Below are positions 9,601 to 20,620 of a stretch of 25,070 nucleotides of DNA, piece by piece (position 1 is the first letter of the stretch; each line of letters opens with the position of its first letter). Both the position numbers and the translations under genes were made by a program. The notes beneath the pieces were generated by a model that did not search any database, had not been told where the DNA came from, and saw only the letters and a list, made by a program, of their open reading frames with translations. The DNA comes from Actinomortierella ambigua (Eukaryota; Mortierellomycota; Mortierellomycetes; Mortierellales; Mortierellaceae). The DNA is taken from contig JAAAJB010000394.1 of the NCBI GenBank assembly GCA_016098155.1, positions 1 to 25,070 on the forward strand, written 5' to 3'.

Positions 9601-11057
9601 TTACCCTCTTCTTGGTTTGAGCCGCTTGGAAGGGGGGTGGGGATCATGATTTCAGTGCACGTTCCATTGGTATACGTGAAACGTGAAAAAAAAACGCGAA
9701 CTCGCAGTTATGATTGCCCTTACACTCCGATGACGGTCGCGCGTCCCGTAACTATGCTAAGTGTACCGCTATTTTTTTTTTTTTTTTTTACGTCAAGAAC
9801 AAATCTACGCTCTCTTAGGCATCGTGAACTCCGTACGAGAACGGTACACTGGTATACAATCATCAAAGTCTACGATAACGAAAAAAAACCCCCATCATCA
9901 TTTAAAAGGAACTACCATGTACCACCTGTGGGAAGAGGTGTCTGTTGCTTACGCAACCGTCCTCTTCCCCCCCCCCCTATAGACCTCGCAGCCGCTACAC
10001 AGTAAGCTTCGAGATCGTGGCGAGCGGCTAGGAGATAGCCCCCCTCCCGCCTCCGAAAAAAGCCTGAAGATAAGGGGATGTTCAAGGGGAGAAAAGCCTG
10101 TGGATCAAGGGATGCTGAGGAAAAGACCAACCTGGAAGCACAGATAAGTCGCACATATGGTCCGTGCGAGGATGTCAGTGGAGGGCGAGAGTAAATATTG
10201 GTAGACTAGACTAGCCTTGGTTTTGTTTACTGCCCAACACAGTTGGCTGGTATCTGCGGTTAATCAACATCGCTATTTTTCCTCCACAGACATGTTGGTT
10301 CTTTCACGATGAGTCCTTTGTTTTATTTCTTTCTTTGAAGATTGTTTGGCCTCGAGCAGAAGAAAGACAACAAAGGAGTAGGGGGTGGGGAGAGGAGTTG
10401 GGAGAGAGGGAGCAATATAGTACAATGTTCGGTGAAAAAAAGGGGAAGCTTGCCAAACTTAAGGAGACTCGGAGCCAGAATATTTGTGCGGAGCAAAATA
10501 ATTGGATCGATCAAGAATGGCATTGCGACTGTCGCTTCCACCGAGGAAAAAAATAGGAAGTATGGTTAAAAAAAAAGAAAAAAGAAAAAAAAAGTATAGC
10601 AAGGTGCTGAAAAGAAGGAAGGCTGCGAGGTAAGAGAGGAGGAGATTGAAATGGAAAGGGGAAAAAGTAGTGGATTGGTCGTTTTTTTTGTGGATTTAGG
10701 GCGACCTCGATCGTAGTCCAATTCACTTTCTCGCTTGCTTTGGGGAGAGCAGGAGGAGAACCAAAGACGAAAGACTGAGGGTGAAAAGGGGCGATCTGGA
10801 GATGAGTCACGAATAATAGTACAACAGATTTGGTGATAATGGATGAGAGAAGCAATCAAAGTAGTAGGAAAGAAAAAAAGAAAAAGAAAAAGGAAAGGTT
10901 GCATGTGCTGCTGCTTATCGCGAGAAAGGGTGTCCTCGAATATAGCGTGTTGGAATCAGGTAGTTTGCGCCATTGACGAATTTTTTTTTGGGTTATCGCT
11001 GGTTGTTGCCGATGATGGTAATGGCGTCAAGGAGGCCCAACAGCATAGCCCACGTAT
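6698..11057. other. Long interval without a gene I can name (acyltransferase promoter to TBP 3' flank)
   Basis: Positions 6698-7420 are the presumed promoter and 5' leader of the acyltransferase gene: C-rich/pyrimidine-rich on the minus strand, with a possible 5'-UTR acceptor (TTTGTGCAG) about 25 bases before the ATG. 7440-7760 is purine-rich on the plus strand. 8040-8320 is open on both strands. 8636-9197 looks coding on the plus strand, with an intron-like segment at 8765-8820. 9265-9538 is an inverted-repeat element. 9771-9789 is a 19-base T run. 10320-11000 is purine-rich, A-run-rich sequence downstream of TBP. A gap of over 4 kb is large compared with the other spacings here, so an undetected gene is plausible. 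Confidence 0.6.
9265..9538. repeat. 274-base segment bounded by 20-base perfect terminal inverted repeats
   Basis: The left end 9265-9284 reads TGGCTAGATGATCCACTTGG and the right end 9519-9538 is its exact reverse complement. Inside lies a second pair, GCCTCAAGGCG at 9395-9405 and its reverse complement at 9473-9483. No coding capacity is evident, and I see no clear target-site duplication next to the ends (CTCT on the left, TATA on the right). Candidates are a MITE-like non-autonomous element or a structured transcript; copy number cannot be judged from one window. Confidence 0.7.
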
Positions 11058-12440
11058 TTAGGGCTTACGGTACTCGTTCAAGACCGGGTAGATGGCCTCA
11101 AACGCCTGGTAGATCTCCTCTCTCACTTTGGCACCCGTCAAGACAATCTTGCCCGACACAAAGATCAGCAGCACAATCTTGGGCTTCACCATACGGTAGA
11201 TCAAACCAGGGAACAACTCAGGTTCGTACTAAATGGAAACGAATCAAACATCAAAGAGCAAGGCAGTAGGTGAGTCGTTGAACATTGATACGTCCTAGAC
11301 GTCCACTTGAATGCTGTCCGTCGAGGATAAAGTATTTTCATTCTAGGCACTGCGGACATTGTCACTTACCGATGTGAAAGGTCCGTGAGCATAGGCAAGA
11401 CCCTCCAAACGAATGGGGAACTTGACATCACACGAGCCGACAATGTTTTGGATCTTAAAGTCGGTAAACTTGGCCGGGAAACCAAGCTTCTGGATAATAC
11501 GCGCGTACTTACGTGAAGCCAAGCGGGAATCATCCTCGGACTTGGCTCCCGTCACGACCATTTTGCCCGACGCAAAAATCAGCGCTGTTGTCTTTGGCTC
11601 ACGGATACGCATAATCACAGCTGCGAAACGCTGTTTAGGTGGGGAGGCGCCAGACAGCCAAAAAAAGGAGCGAGAGATGATGACACAGAGCCAGCCACAG
11701 ACGTAACAACGATACAGACCAATATAACCGAACAAGCAGGCATTTGCAGGAGACAATGGTGGGTCGAGATGCGATATGAACGTAGAAAGAAGGAATGAAA
11801 ATGTAAAAAAGAGAGAGAGAGAGAGACGGAGCGATGAATATAAACAATGCTCGTACCAACCAATCTCTTCGACACAGTCTCTTTACCACCGAATAGTCCC
11901 CCCGCCCGTTGTTTTGTATGCAGTGTTGTGCCCTTTTTTTCCACTGTGGTATAGAGAACACACAAGTGTTATCGGTAGCTGCTCTGTCTTTCATCCTAAA
12001 AGACTGATAGCGACAAAGAACTGTTCAAACAGTACCTTTGGGTTATATTCAGCGTTACGAGCGTGCAAGGCAATGGTTTTCAGATCCAAGCGACAGTCCA
12101 GGTTGACAGTAGCCACAATGTTTTGCCTAGTTGTGACAAACAACAACAATATGTAGGACAAAAAAAAAAATATGTTGGTTGGCTTGTTAACAAGTCGCGT
12201 ACGCCTACGCAAATTTCATCATATCAGAGTGTCATAGTGAACCTCTTCTAGCCACTGCAGCATCCAGCTGGGTGATAGGCTAAAGAGTACTTACAGAGTG
12301 GGTATGATACCAGCAACTCCGGCCAGAGGTGCATCAATGGCTGCCTGGTCGTCCTTGGATAACGAGGAGCCAGCGGCAGCAGTAGCATTGACAACCTGGT
12401 CGTTGGGTTGCTGTGTGGACGAATTTGGGACGGCGAACAT
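11058..12440 (-). CDS. TATA-binding protein (TBP), 222 aa
   Basis: General transcription factor that binds the TATA element as part of TFIID, and also serves Pol I and Pol III; nuclear. Four exons: 12440-12295, 12126-12036, 11630-11370, 11228-11058; introns of 168, 405 and 141 bases are GT-AG and the 669-nt CDS closes in frame. Residues 1 to about 45 are the usual variable N-terminus (Gln, Ala and Ser rich). The saddle core follows with its two direct repeats: repeat 1 starts at [14 protein letters not shown] and includes [15 protein letters not shown]; repeat 2 includes [21 protein letters not shown], written here only as far as the FPIRLEG block, then [13 protein letters not shown] and [15 protein letters not shown]. 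The phenylalanines that kink TATA DNA are in place in both repeats. The length is close to yeast TBPs (about 230-240 aa). The upstream region carries GA/CT microsatellites and no obvious TATA box of its own. Confidence 0.97.
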
Positions 12441-12591
12441 GGTGTGTACGTGGCGTAGTGTGTATGTATGTGTGTGTGGGAGGGGGTGTTGGACAGAGCG
12501 GCGAGTGAAACGAGGAAGATTGCCTGTAGTGAACAGAAATTGGCGGGAAACGCAAACCAAAGGACAGAGTATGTGGTGTGTGTTGTCTGAG

Positions 12592-12623
<32 letters not shown>

Positions 12624-13089
12624 TGTTCACACTTGTTGATGTTGTCTGCACAGTCGTAGCATTGCAGAGAGAAGAGAGTGAGAGAGAGAGAGAGAGAGTG
12701 AGTGAGTGAGTGATGGACAAGCAAAAGTGAGTTTAGGCATGGTCTAAGCAAGCGATGCCATGTGCGTGCAATCCAAGGCACGCAATGAGGAGGATCAAAT
12801 AGCAAACACACCTTTATTGGCTCCCAATCACACCAGTGGGAGATGTATATATAGCAGTGATGAGAAGGTGAGAAAGAGATGAAATGCGGATTTTGCGAGG
12901 ACAATCGACAATGGGACAAACACGTCAGTCTATTTATTGTGAATGACTCAAAGCAGTCACGCTGTTCCAAAAAAGGAAAGTGCTTTATGATGAGCCTACA
13001 AAGAGGAGAGAGAAGGGGAAAGGGAGTAGGAGGAGGAGGAGAGGAGGAGGGGTATCGATTGGTCGAAAGAGGAACTTTTTTTTCTTCTT
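12441..13089. promoter_or_regulatory. Interval between formin stop and TBP start: TBP promoter/5' leader
   Basis: No gene. It is dominated by GA repeats on the plus strand (CT on the TBP sense strand) at about 12591-12618 and 12668-12708, plus a GTGT/GTAT block at 12440-12480. On the minus strand CTCTCCTCAG near 12586 could be a 5'-UTR acceptor. I see no clear TATA box in the expected place. Confidence 0.5.
12591..12708. repeat. GA/CT microsatellites upstream of TBP
   Basis: Two near-pure (GA)n runs at about 12591-12618 and 12668-12699, the second followed by (GAGT)n to 12711, separated by about 50 bases of mixed sequence. They lie 150-270 bases upstream of the TBP start codon. Confidence 0.95.
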
Positions 13090-16000
13090 TTACTCGTGGA
13101 GCAACGAGACCTTGGCTCCATTGCTTGCACCCGCCAAGTTGTCCTCGCGGAGCGACGTGAGCAAGTCCTGCGCCTTGATGGCCACCGACGCTGAATGGTC
13201 CTGTCGGTTCTTGCGCCGCCTGTCTCGTCGGTTGGCATCGTTGTCGCCTCCCTTCCGCAACGACTCTAGCAAGTTGTCCATCATACCCTTTGCATCGTCG
13301 TTGCCGCCCTCCCCCTCGCCAGGGCCACCGCCGCCGTGACCGTTGATGTCCGGTACCTTGACCCGGTTGCGCTTCGCTGCCATCTGCTCTTGCCGCTGCT
13401 TGGCTGCCATCCGTGCCTTTTCCCGCTGCTGCTCCCGCTCGCGTTGCTTGCGGTTGTCGTCCCGTGCCTTCTCGAACGACGCCGTAAATGTCTTGAAGAT
13501 GCCAAAGAACTCGTCCGGCTTCATGATCGCTGGGTCCTCGCCAAAGAACTTTACACACTCCTTGTACACCACCTCCATCTCCACCATCGCCGTCTCCGCC
13601 TTTGTAAACTGTGTTTCGCACGATGCCACAAACGGCGTCATGATCTCATAGAACCGGTCCTCAGGGCACGACTTGTAGCCATTGGCGTAGTGTGAATCGA
13701 GCTCCTTCTTAAACTCTGTGATCATGGTCTTGATGTGATTAAAGTCGGCTTGCAGGTCAGGTAGCGAAACTAGATAGCAAGGGCAATGTTAAGAGAAAAA
13801 AAAGGATGTGAATTTCTGCCCTCACAAAGCGGACAAATTAATCATCCGTCAGTTTGCATACACAACAAGAATACATACCTCTGCAGGCTTCACCGCATGG
13901 TGCGAGCTCATCCTGGTATCCGAGCAAATTAGGAAGGGTGCTCTCAGTAATATTGGACAAGAAATGGAGCAGAGTCAGACTTGGGGTGTTCGTAGCCTTG
14001 GTGTCCACCAGCTATAGATATTATGTAGGATGTCGTTAGTAAAGTCGTATTTATGACAGCCAAAAATCATCGTGTGCAAATAGTCAGACGTTCCAAGCGC
14101 TTACCTTGTTGATACTTGCAATCTTGAAACCGAAGGCACCACCATTGTGTCCAGCGCCGTTCATGTAGTTACCCAGCATCAAGATGAGGTTCAACAGCTC
14201 TCGGAAGTTCTTGGCGTTCTTCAGCCCATTTGCTGCCATGGTAATTGCTCGAATGGCCTATTCAAAAGTAAAAAGAGTTGTTGTTGGGTTTCGTTAGAAT
14301 GGCCTTCGATAACTTTCACTAAACATAAAAAAGAAAAGAAACCATGATTGTCTGAAAGGGTAATAAGGTCGAGAACATACGTCAATGACGCCTTCCAAGA
14401 GTCCTTCGAAGGTAATCTTAAACTTGAGGGCCTCCAAGCGCTGCTGGTACCGTTCAACCTTCAGCATCTCGACGAAGAAGGCTTCAGGGCGACCAAGCAT
14501 CAACTTGACCTCCTCCGGTGCATCCTTATACTCGAGCAGCTTGCCGGTCTGTATGAAGTTTCCAACAGGGGGTAGAGTTGGCAAGAAATAAAGAAAGAAA
14601 AAAGGTGTCAGAGTTGTTGCATTCAAATTTGTTTGGCAAAGCATCCACGTTTCAACCGTCTTGCAATCGTGCATTACCTCTTCAGCGTCAGGCACAAACT
14701 TAAGCAAGTTGGAAATCTGGACAAGTGTTAAGCATTCCTCGTCCATACGCAAGATAGCATGCCGAATCTCGGGGTAGGTGTGCTTCATACCACCCAGCAT
14801 AATGTTGAGCTGGTAAGCACGGCGCTGCTCCAAGATAAGAATCTCTTGGTTCTTCTTTGACGAGCGAGGCTCCTTGTACTCGACCACCTTGGCCAGGAAG
14901 AGCTCCTCCATATTGCCAAAGATACCGCCCTCGCCCAGTGCTCGCTGTAGTGCTTGCTCGTCCACACCGCCTGCACCCCAGATGGTGTTGCCAACGTTGA
15001 TATAGTTGAGCTTGTCCCACTGCAAAGCCTTGAGTTTCACTTGCGCCGTCAGAGTATCCTTCTTCTTGTTGCCGCCCATCAGCATACCAGGCGGACGAGG
15101 CGCACCAGGTGGTGGTGGTGGGCCGCCACCAGGTGGAGGAGGGGGAGGAGGGGGACCACCAGCCTTGCCACCTGGTGGTGGTGGAGGTGGAGGAGGTGGT
15201 GGGCCACCAGCTGGAGGAGGTGGACCAGGAGCTTTGGGTGCTGACGATGAATCGGGCGATTTGCCCAAGGCCTTCTTTTTGGCTGCAAGCATGGCTGCCA
15301 GCGATCCTTTTGGAAGATCGTCGTCCGAGTCTGAGCCGGCTCCTCCTGCTCCTGGTGGCTTCATTCCGCCCTTGAGTGCATTGCTTAGCAGGCCACCCAA
15401 TCCACCAGGTGGTGGCGGTGGTGGTGGTGGTGGTGGGCCTCCTGCTCCAGGTGGTGGTGGTGGTGGTGGAGGAGGAGGAATACCGCCAGGAAGCGCTGTA
15501 GGAACACCGTTGACGTCTACGACATCTATTCAAACATGCAAAGGTTGGTTTGGTTGGGTTAGGAGAAAAAAATGTACGCCATTTTCGTGATGCAACTAGT
15601 CATTAGAGAACCACGCCTGCACTTACCGCCTCCTTCGTCCGCGCCATCGCCCTTGCTACCTCTTCGGCCCTTGCCACCCTTTCCAGAACCGCTGCCGCTG
15701 CCGCTGCCGCCACCTTCGCCCATGCCAACGCCGCCAGGGCCTTCGGGCGTCATGATTGCGCCAGGGTGTTGGAAGCCATTGGCTTTCTTCAGCTCCTCGT
15801 CCATGGCAGGATCTGGCTGCACCATAGAGGCCGGAAGCTTGTTACCATAGCGCTCTTGTAAGATCTGACCCTCGAGTTTGGTCTGCTCGATCAGTTTGCG
15901 GATCTTGTCCTTGTCAACCACTGGGTAGTCATTGCTGACACCACCCACACCTTGGTTGTTAGAGCCGGTACCAATCGACACACCCGTCTGCATACCTGCC

Positions 16001-19000
16001 TCTGTCATGATGTGATTGGCATCCTGGAGCGACTTGAGCAAGTGCTTGAGTTGGGCATCCTGCACAGCCAACTTTGCTTGTGTCGCGGTTTCAACCTCAT
16101 TCAACTTGGCTTGCAGTGTTTGGATGGTATGCCGCGAGAGTCTCAGTAAGTCCTCCAGAGAATACACCTTTGACTTGAGCTGAGCAACCATTCCATCTAC
16201 AACCAATGAAAACGAGACATTGAGCGTTCTGTGTGAGCGTTCATCAGTGTAAAAAAAGAGTGTTCAAAAATATGAAACCCAATGTCTCAAAAAATAACGC
16301 AGGGCTTACCATCCTTCTGGCCAACTTCAAGCTCAAGCTCGTTCTTCTGACGAATGACCTTCTCCAGCTCATTCCGCGTCTGCTTGGCATCCTCGAGAGC
16401 ATAGTTGAGACGATCTTGATCCACGAGTTTGCCTACCAGTTGGTGAACAGAGATACCCAGCTTCTTCTCAAAATCGTCCGTGATTCCCCGTCGGTCCAAC
16501 ACGACCTGCGTTACAATGGCATCCATCAACTGGAAGTACCGAATCCGCAGGTCTCCTTCCTCACGGATCAACAACATATGCTGAAGCAAAGACAAGAAGA
16601 AATCGTACGCACGACTGCTTTCGACGGATCGAAGAAGCGCATGGAAAACATCGTAAGGATCCGACATGTCGTGCAGGATCTGATGGTTGTAAAACTCGAC
16701 CATGTCATCGTAGTCGTTCTCTGCCTCGTCCTCATAAATATCCAGCTGTCGGTCGATCAAGTCATGATTCAGACTTCTCATTTTCTATGTGATCCATGAT
16801 AATAAATGATGAATGATTAAGTGATCGTCCTAATACGGCACTCCCACTTTGAGAGCGTAAACAAAAGTCCCAGTCTGTCCTGAAGCTTACCGAAATGATG
16901 CGCGTCAGACCACTCGTTGTCAACTGACTACGAAGATGAATACGTAGTTCAATGTCATCAACCACTTGAAGCAATGCGTTGACGAACACGACGTTGGAGA
17001 GCTATTGGAAACCCAAGGGGCAGAGTAAAAAAAAAAGGGGGGGGGGGCATATTAAAAACTACATCCTTCCAAAGCAACGCATTGAGACGCGATCATCACT
17101 CATGTGACTCTAAGCATAGAAAAAAAACCACATACCACATATTCGATCAGGTGGCTGTCCAGAGTGCCAGCCTTCTTCAAATCGTCACTCATGCCGACTG
17201 TAGTACCGAACCGACCACGACCGTCAATGGTGTTTTCTAAAATACGCATCCAAGCATCGAAACGAGCGCTCTCTTTCCAGTAGTCCTGCACCTGATCGAG
17301 ACCCTCCAGCACCAATTTGTGACCCATTGGCACTTCACAATAGCACAAGAATGTCAAGACCTCCACCACCAACTTGCGTGTTTGTAGCTGAGGCGAGGTG
17401 ATCGAGAAACAGAGCGCGTAGATGCATGGGGGGTATTTGATGGCTTCCTGGGCACCCCATCTGTTGTTGAGAAGCGTCTTCAGGCACTTGACAATCTCAT
17501 GTTCCAGTGCCAAATCCGCCTCACGCCTATCGAGGGAATATAAAAACAGGGGGGGGGGTCAATTGACACGTGCACTGGGCATTCCACTCGGTCAGATCAA
17601 AAATTCGTTTCACACTTTGTTCCACAGATCGCGCTGATCTTTCGTACCTGGATGGGCGATGATTCAGGGCTGCCAATGCCGTCGACAAGATCTGTTGTCC
17701 ACGGCTCTGAATGAAGATCCTCACCCATCTATTTTTAGACGTACGTCAGAGAGAAAGAGTATGAACAGTGGGGAAAGAAAAAGATGGAGTGAGTGAAAGT
17801 GAGAGTGAGGGTGAGAGAATTAACAAGACAGCGAGAGAGAGGGAGAGCGAAGAAGGTTAGTTGGTGAAAAGTCTAACGGCCGATTATCAAGCAGAAGTAT
17901 GGCGCGGAGGGAGAGAGGGGATCCAATCAAGACACGATTTTGCCTTACGAGATAGGCTGAGACTTGAGAGAGACATGGAGGGCGACAAGGACTTTGATGT
18001 CCATGTTCCTGAGATCTGCATCCTGCTGCAGCTTACGGACAAAGTACTCCGGTGAAGTCTTGTCGATGTGTCCTTCCTCTCGTTTCCGTGCCTAAACTCA
18101 GATGCATACCAGAAAGAAAAAAAATAGAAAAACATGGTTTTATCAAATGCAAGGTTAATGCCAATGTCCAAAAGGCCTCTCGGGGTCCTTCGTCATCCAG
18201 TATTCCAAAAATCGGGAAAAAGGGGTGGTGGTGGTGGTGGTAGATGGGTGTCTACGTGGGGTGGTGTGCAGATATCCTTTATCAACTCTCTTTTGCAACT
18301 CTGGTCATTGACATGCCTTTGTCTGCTCCTGCGACTCGTGCTGATAAATAAGCTTCCATTTGTTGTCAACAGACAGGTTCATCATCGCCTTGCGCTGCTC
18401 TGGTTCGTGCATGCCCATGTTGTTCTAAGCAAGCATGAAAAAAAAATGGAGTATGTCAATAATCTTGCATAGTATCAATCAGCAAATAAGAGAAGGACCA
18501 TATCTCTATCCCATTAAATGACGGGAGATCCACGGAGGATGCTGGCAAGAGCGCATGTGTCTCGTAAGCAGAGGAAGACTGCGACTCCAGTTGATCTCTC
18601 TCTCCCTCTGTCTCTCTCTCTCTCGTTCTCGTAACCCAACCACACACACACACTATCTCCCCCTCCGCAACCTAGTTCCAGAAGGCGATGAATCCTGGGT
18701 CTGTTTCTCCCTTGCCTAATGGTCCATCTGCGGCGTCTACTGGGGGGCACGGATGATCCTGAGACAACACGGATGCTGCTGCTCCTGTTCCTCTGTTGTG
18801 GCTCTTGCTCACCCTCTTCTCCACCTTCTCTCTCTGAGCTGACACGAATGAGGGAAGAAGAAAAACAATGTGTCACCCGTTCTCTTGCCACAGTGTCAAA
18901 CGTACCATAAAGTCAAGGAAACGATCTTCAATCTCCTGGTCAGTGCGGGGCCGGGCAAGAGACATAGCCTCTATCCGGCCAGCTTCACTGCCAGAGGTCG

Positions 19001-19595
19001 AGGTCCGGTAGGACCTGACCGACTGGGTGTCAAAGTTGTTACTGTTGTGTGGCGACATGGGTCGGTCCATCGACGAGGACACACGGTGGTGACCGGCGGC
19101 AAAGCTAGCTATGACGTTGGCCGTAGCAGACGACGCCGGTCCAAAGTAGGATGGCGTAGGTGTGGGGTAGTTGACAGCTCGCCCAGGGGAACTACTCGCG
19201 TGGGTATATTCGAATGACGGCAGAGAGGCGGAAGGGCCTGCACCACTGCCTGGGGAGGAGGAAGAGGACGTGGCACTAGTGGTGGTGGAGTGATGCTGGT
19301 GGTTACTGCTGCCGCCGCTGCTGGTACTTGCGCTGCTACTGAGCGGGTAGTTGCCTTGGTCGGACGAGTTGAGGTTGAGGCTTGCCCGTGGCTGGTAGGA
19401 GGTGTGTGGGACGTAGGGTACCGTCGAATTAGGGGGGAAGAAGGCAGACGAGCTCGCAGGATTGGGCGTCGGGTAAGAGATGGTGAGGTTGTTGAGCGGG
19501 GGAGAATGGGATGAGTGCTTTCTGTGATGGCTGCCACTGCCGCCTGCATTGCTGCCAGTGGACTTTTTCTTGCCCAGATGCAGCAGTTTATCCAT
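13090..19595 (-). CDS. Diaphanous-related formin (Bni1/SepA/For family), 1516 aa
   Basis: Nucleates and elongates unbranched actin cables for polarised tip growth and cytokinesis under Rho GTPase control. Thirteen exons: 19595-18906, 18424-18317, 18091-17949, 17728-17648, 17526-17136, 17001-16891, 16784-16310, 16196-15627, 15525-14678, 14548-14381, 14257-14105, 14011-13879, 13769-13090; the 4551-nt CDS closes in frame. Order: Ser/Pro-rich disordered leader (1 to about 210); GTPase-binding/FH3 armadillo region (about 215-600; SPEYFVRKL, ALEHEIVKCLKTLLNN); coiled coil (about 610-740); Gly/Ser linker; FH1 with several poly-Pro runs (about 873-1003); FH2 (about 1016-1420; LKALQWDKLN, TIWGA, LGNYMNGAGHNGGAFGFK, TLLHFLSN); DAD (about 1452-1476; MMDNLLESL followed by a basic RRDRRRKNR). 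GTPase-binding region plus DAD predicts autoinhibition relieved by Rho. Intron 2 appears to use a GC donor. The CT-rich region upstream is promoter-like. Confidence 0.96.
15079..15479. repeat. Proline-codon repeat tracts encoding the formin FH1 region
   Basis: Triplet runs of GGT/GGA on the plus strand are CCA/CCT proline codons on the coding strand. There are two clusters (about 15103-15225 and 15406-15478), separated by about 180 bases of non-repetitive coding sequence. Antisense frames read through as Gly-rich proteins, which are not real. Confidence 0.95.
18092..18316 (-). other. GC-AG intron in the formin gene (intron 2)
   Basis: The upstream exon ends ...CAGACAAAG at 18317 and the intron starts GCATGT; the downstream exon starts at 18091 after GTTTAG. 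Only this junction joins the frame ...YQHESQEQTK to ARKREEGHIDKTSPEYF without shifting, and it matches the spacing of the region in fungal formins. The nearest GT (5 bases further on) shifts the downstream exon out of frame. The flanking AAG|GC fits the strong exon-side match typical of GC-AG introns. Confidence 0.75.
18588..18656. repeat. CT/CA microsatellite in formin intron 1
   Basis: CT-rich run at about 18594-18632 followed by a short CA run at 18643-18653, inside the 481-base first intron (18905-18425). This intron is the longest in the gene and carries no credible exon. Confidence 0.9.
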
Positions 19596-20620
19596 TCTTG
19601 TTCCTCTTGTTGTTCACTGCGACTCTCTTTCTTCTTTTTTGTCCAATGTGGTGTCCCAAGTGGGCAAAAGGTCGAATGCAACGTAATAATAAGGAGGCCG
19701 GGGGTCGGAGGAATGGGAACGGGTCAGTGAAAGGGCTGCAGCGAGAGAGAATGCGGCTCGTTAGTTGGTCCTGATTGGGAGTGAACAGACTGATGCTCAG
19801 GACAGGCGGGAATGGAAGCGAGGGCGAAGGGGGGCGGGGTGGGGGAAGGATGGAGGGTGGAAGGGGAGCAAAAGAGGGGTCGTGTGGATGGAGTCGGTGA
19901 GCGAGGCGATGATGGCAAGAGGAAGGAAGGAAAGGGAAGGGAGGGGGAGGGAAAGGGCACGAAAGAAGGAAGGAAAGGGGAAGAAGGGTGGCGAACGGCT
20001 GTGAAAAGAGGTGGAGGTGTGTGTGTGTGTGAAGAAGACGAAACGAGAGGAATAGAGAGAGCGAGCGCCCCGCCCCGCCCCTCCCCCTTTCCACTCCAAA
20101 CAGTGTTTAGCACCACTCAGACACACCCCTCTTTCTCACTCCCCAAGTGTCGGTACTCTCTCATACACCCACATTCTGTCTCTCTCCCTCTCCCTCTCTC
20201 TCTCTCTTCTTTCTCTCTCTCTCGAGCGAGAGCGGGCAAACAAGAGAATGTGCGCGTCTGCTACTGCAGAGAGAGAGAGGCAGAGTGAATGCTCAACACT
20301 ATTAGGCCTCGCTTTAGATAGAGCTCGAGAAAAAGGCTCTCCACGTGGGGCGTCTATTTTTTTTTCCTTCTTCCTCCATTCCAGAGAGGACAACGAGGAA
20401 TACGCCAGCTCGTCCTCGACTGGTTGAATCTCTCTCTCTCTCTTTCTCTCTCTCTCACACTCTCTCTTCCGTTGCTCAGCACAGCCACGGCAGCGCTCTT
20501 GTTATCATCCAACATCACTGACGAGTGATTAGCTTTCCAATGCAGCATCGTGATAAAGGGGCTGTCGCCCTCTCCTTTATTTCGTGTCGGCCGCAGACAA
20601 AGTATCCGGGGAATGGCGAC
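19596..20620. promoter_or_regulatory. Formin promoter region, purine/pyrimidine asymmetric DNA
   Basis: No gene supported. The plus strand is almost all purine at 19800-20000 (GGAAGG-type repeats). It then switches to CT microsatellites at about 20178-20222, followed by GA runs at about 20266-20282, which can pair with the CT run as an inverted repeat, and CT again at about 20429-20468. The several open frames across it are low-complexity. Such tracts also sit upstream of TBP. Confidence 0.5.
20178..20282. repeat. CT microsatellite followed by GA microsatellite (imperfect inverted repeat)
   Basis: CT units at about 20178-20222, then CGAGCGAGAGCG and, after about 30 bases, GA units at 20269-20279. 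A second CT run lies at 20429-20468. Confidence 0.9.

Noticed and set aside
9771..9789. T run as a Pol III terminator of a tRNA or small RNA
   Set aside because: I found no acceptor-stem pairing or convincing A/B boxes in the 100 bases before it; long T runs are common in this DNA.
12591..12708. Regular repeats as a CRISPR array
   Set aside because: These are dinucleotide microsatellites without spacers, in a eukaryotic genome.
15006..15590. Plus-strand Gly-rich ORF
   Set aside because: It is antisense to the formin FH1 proline codons.
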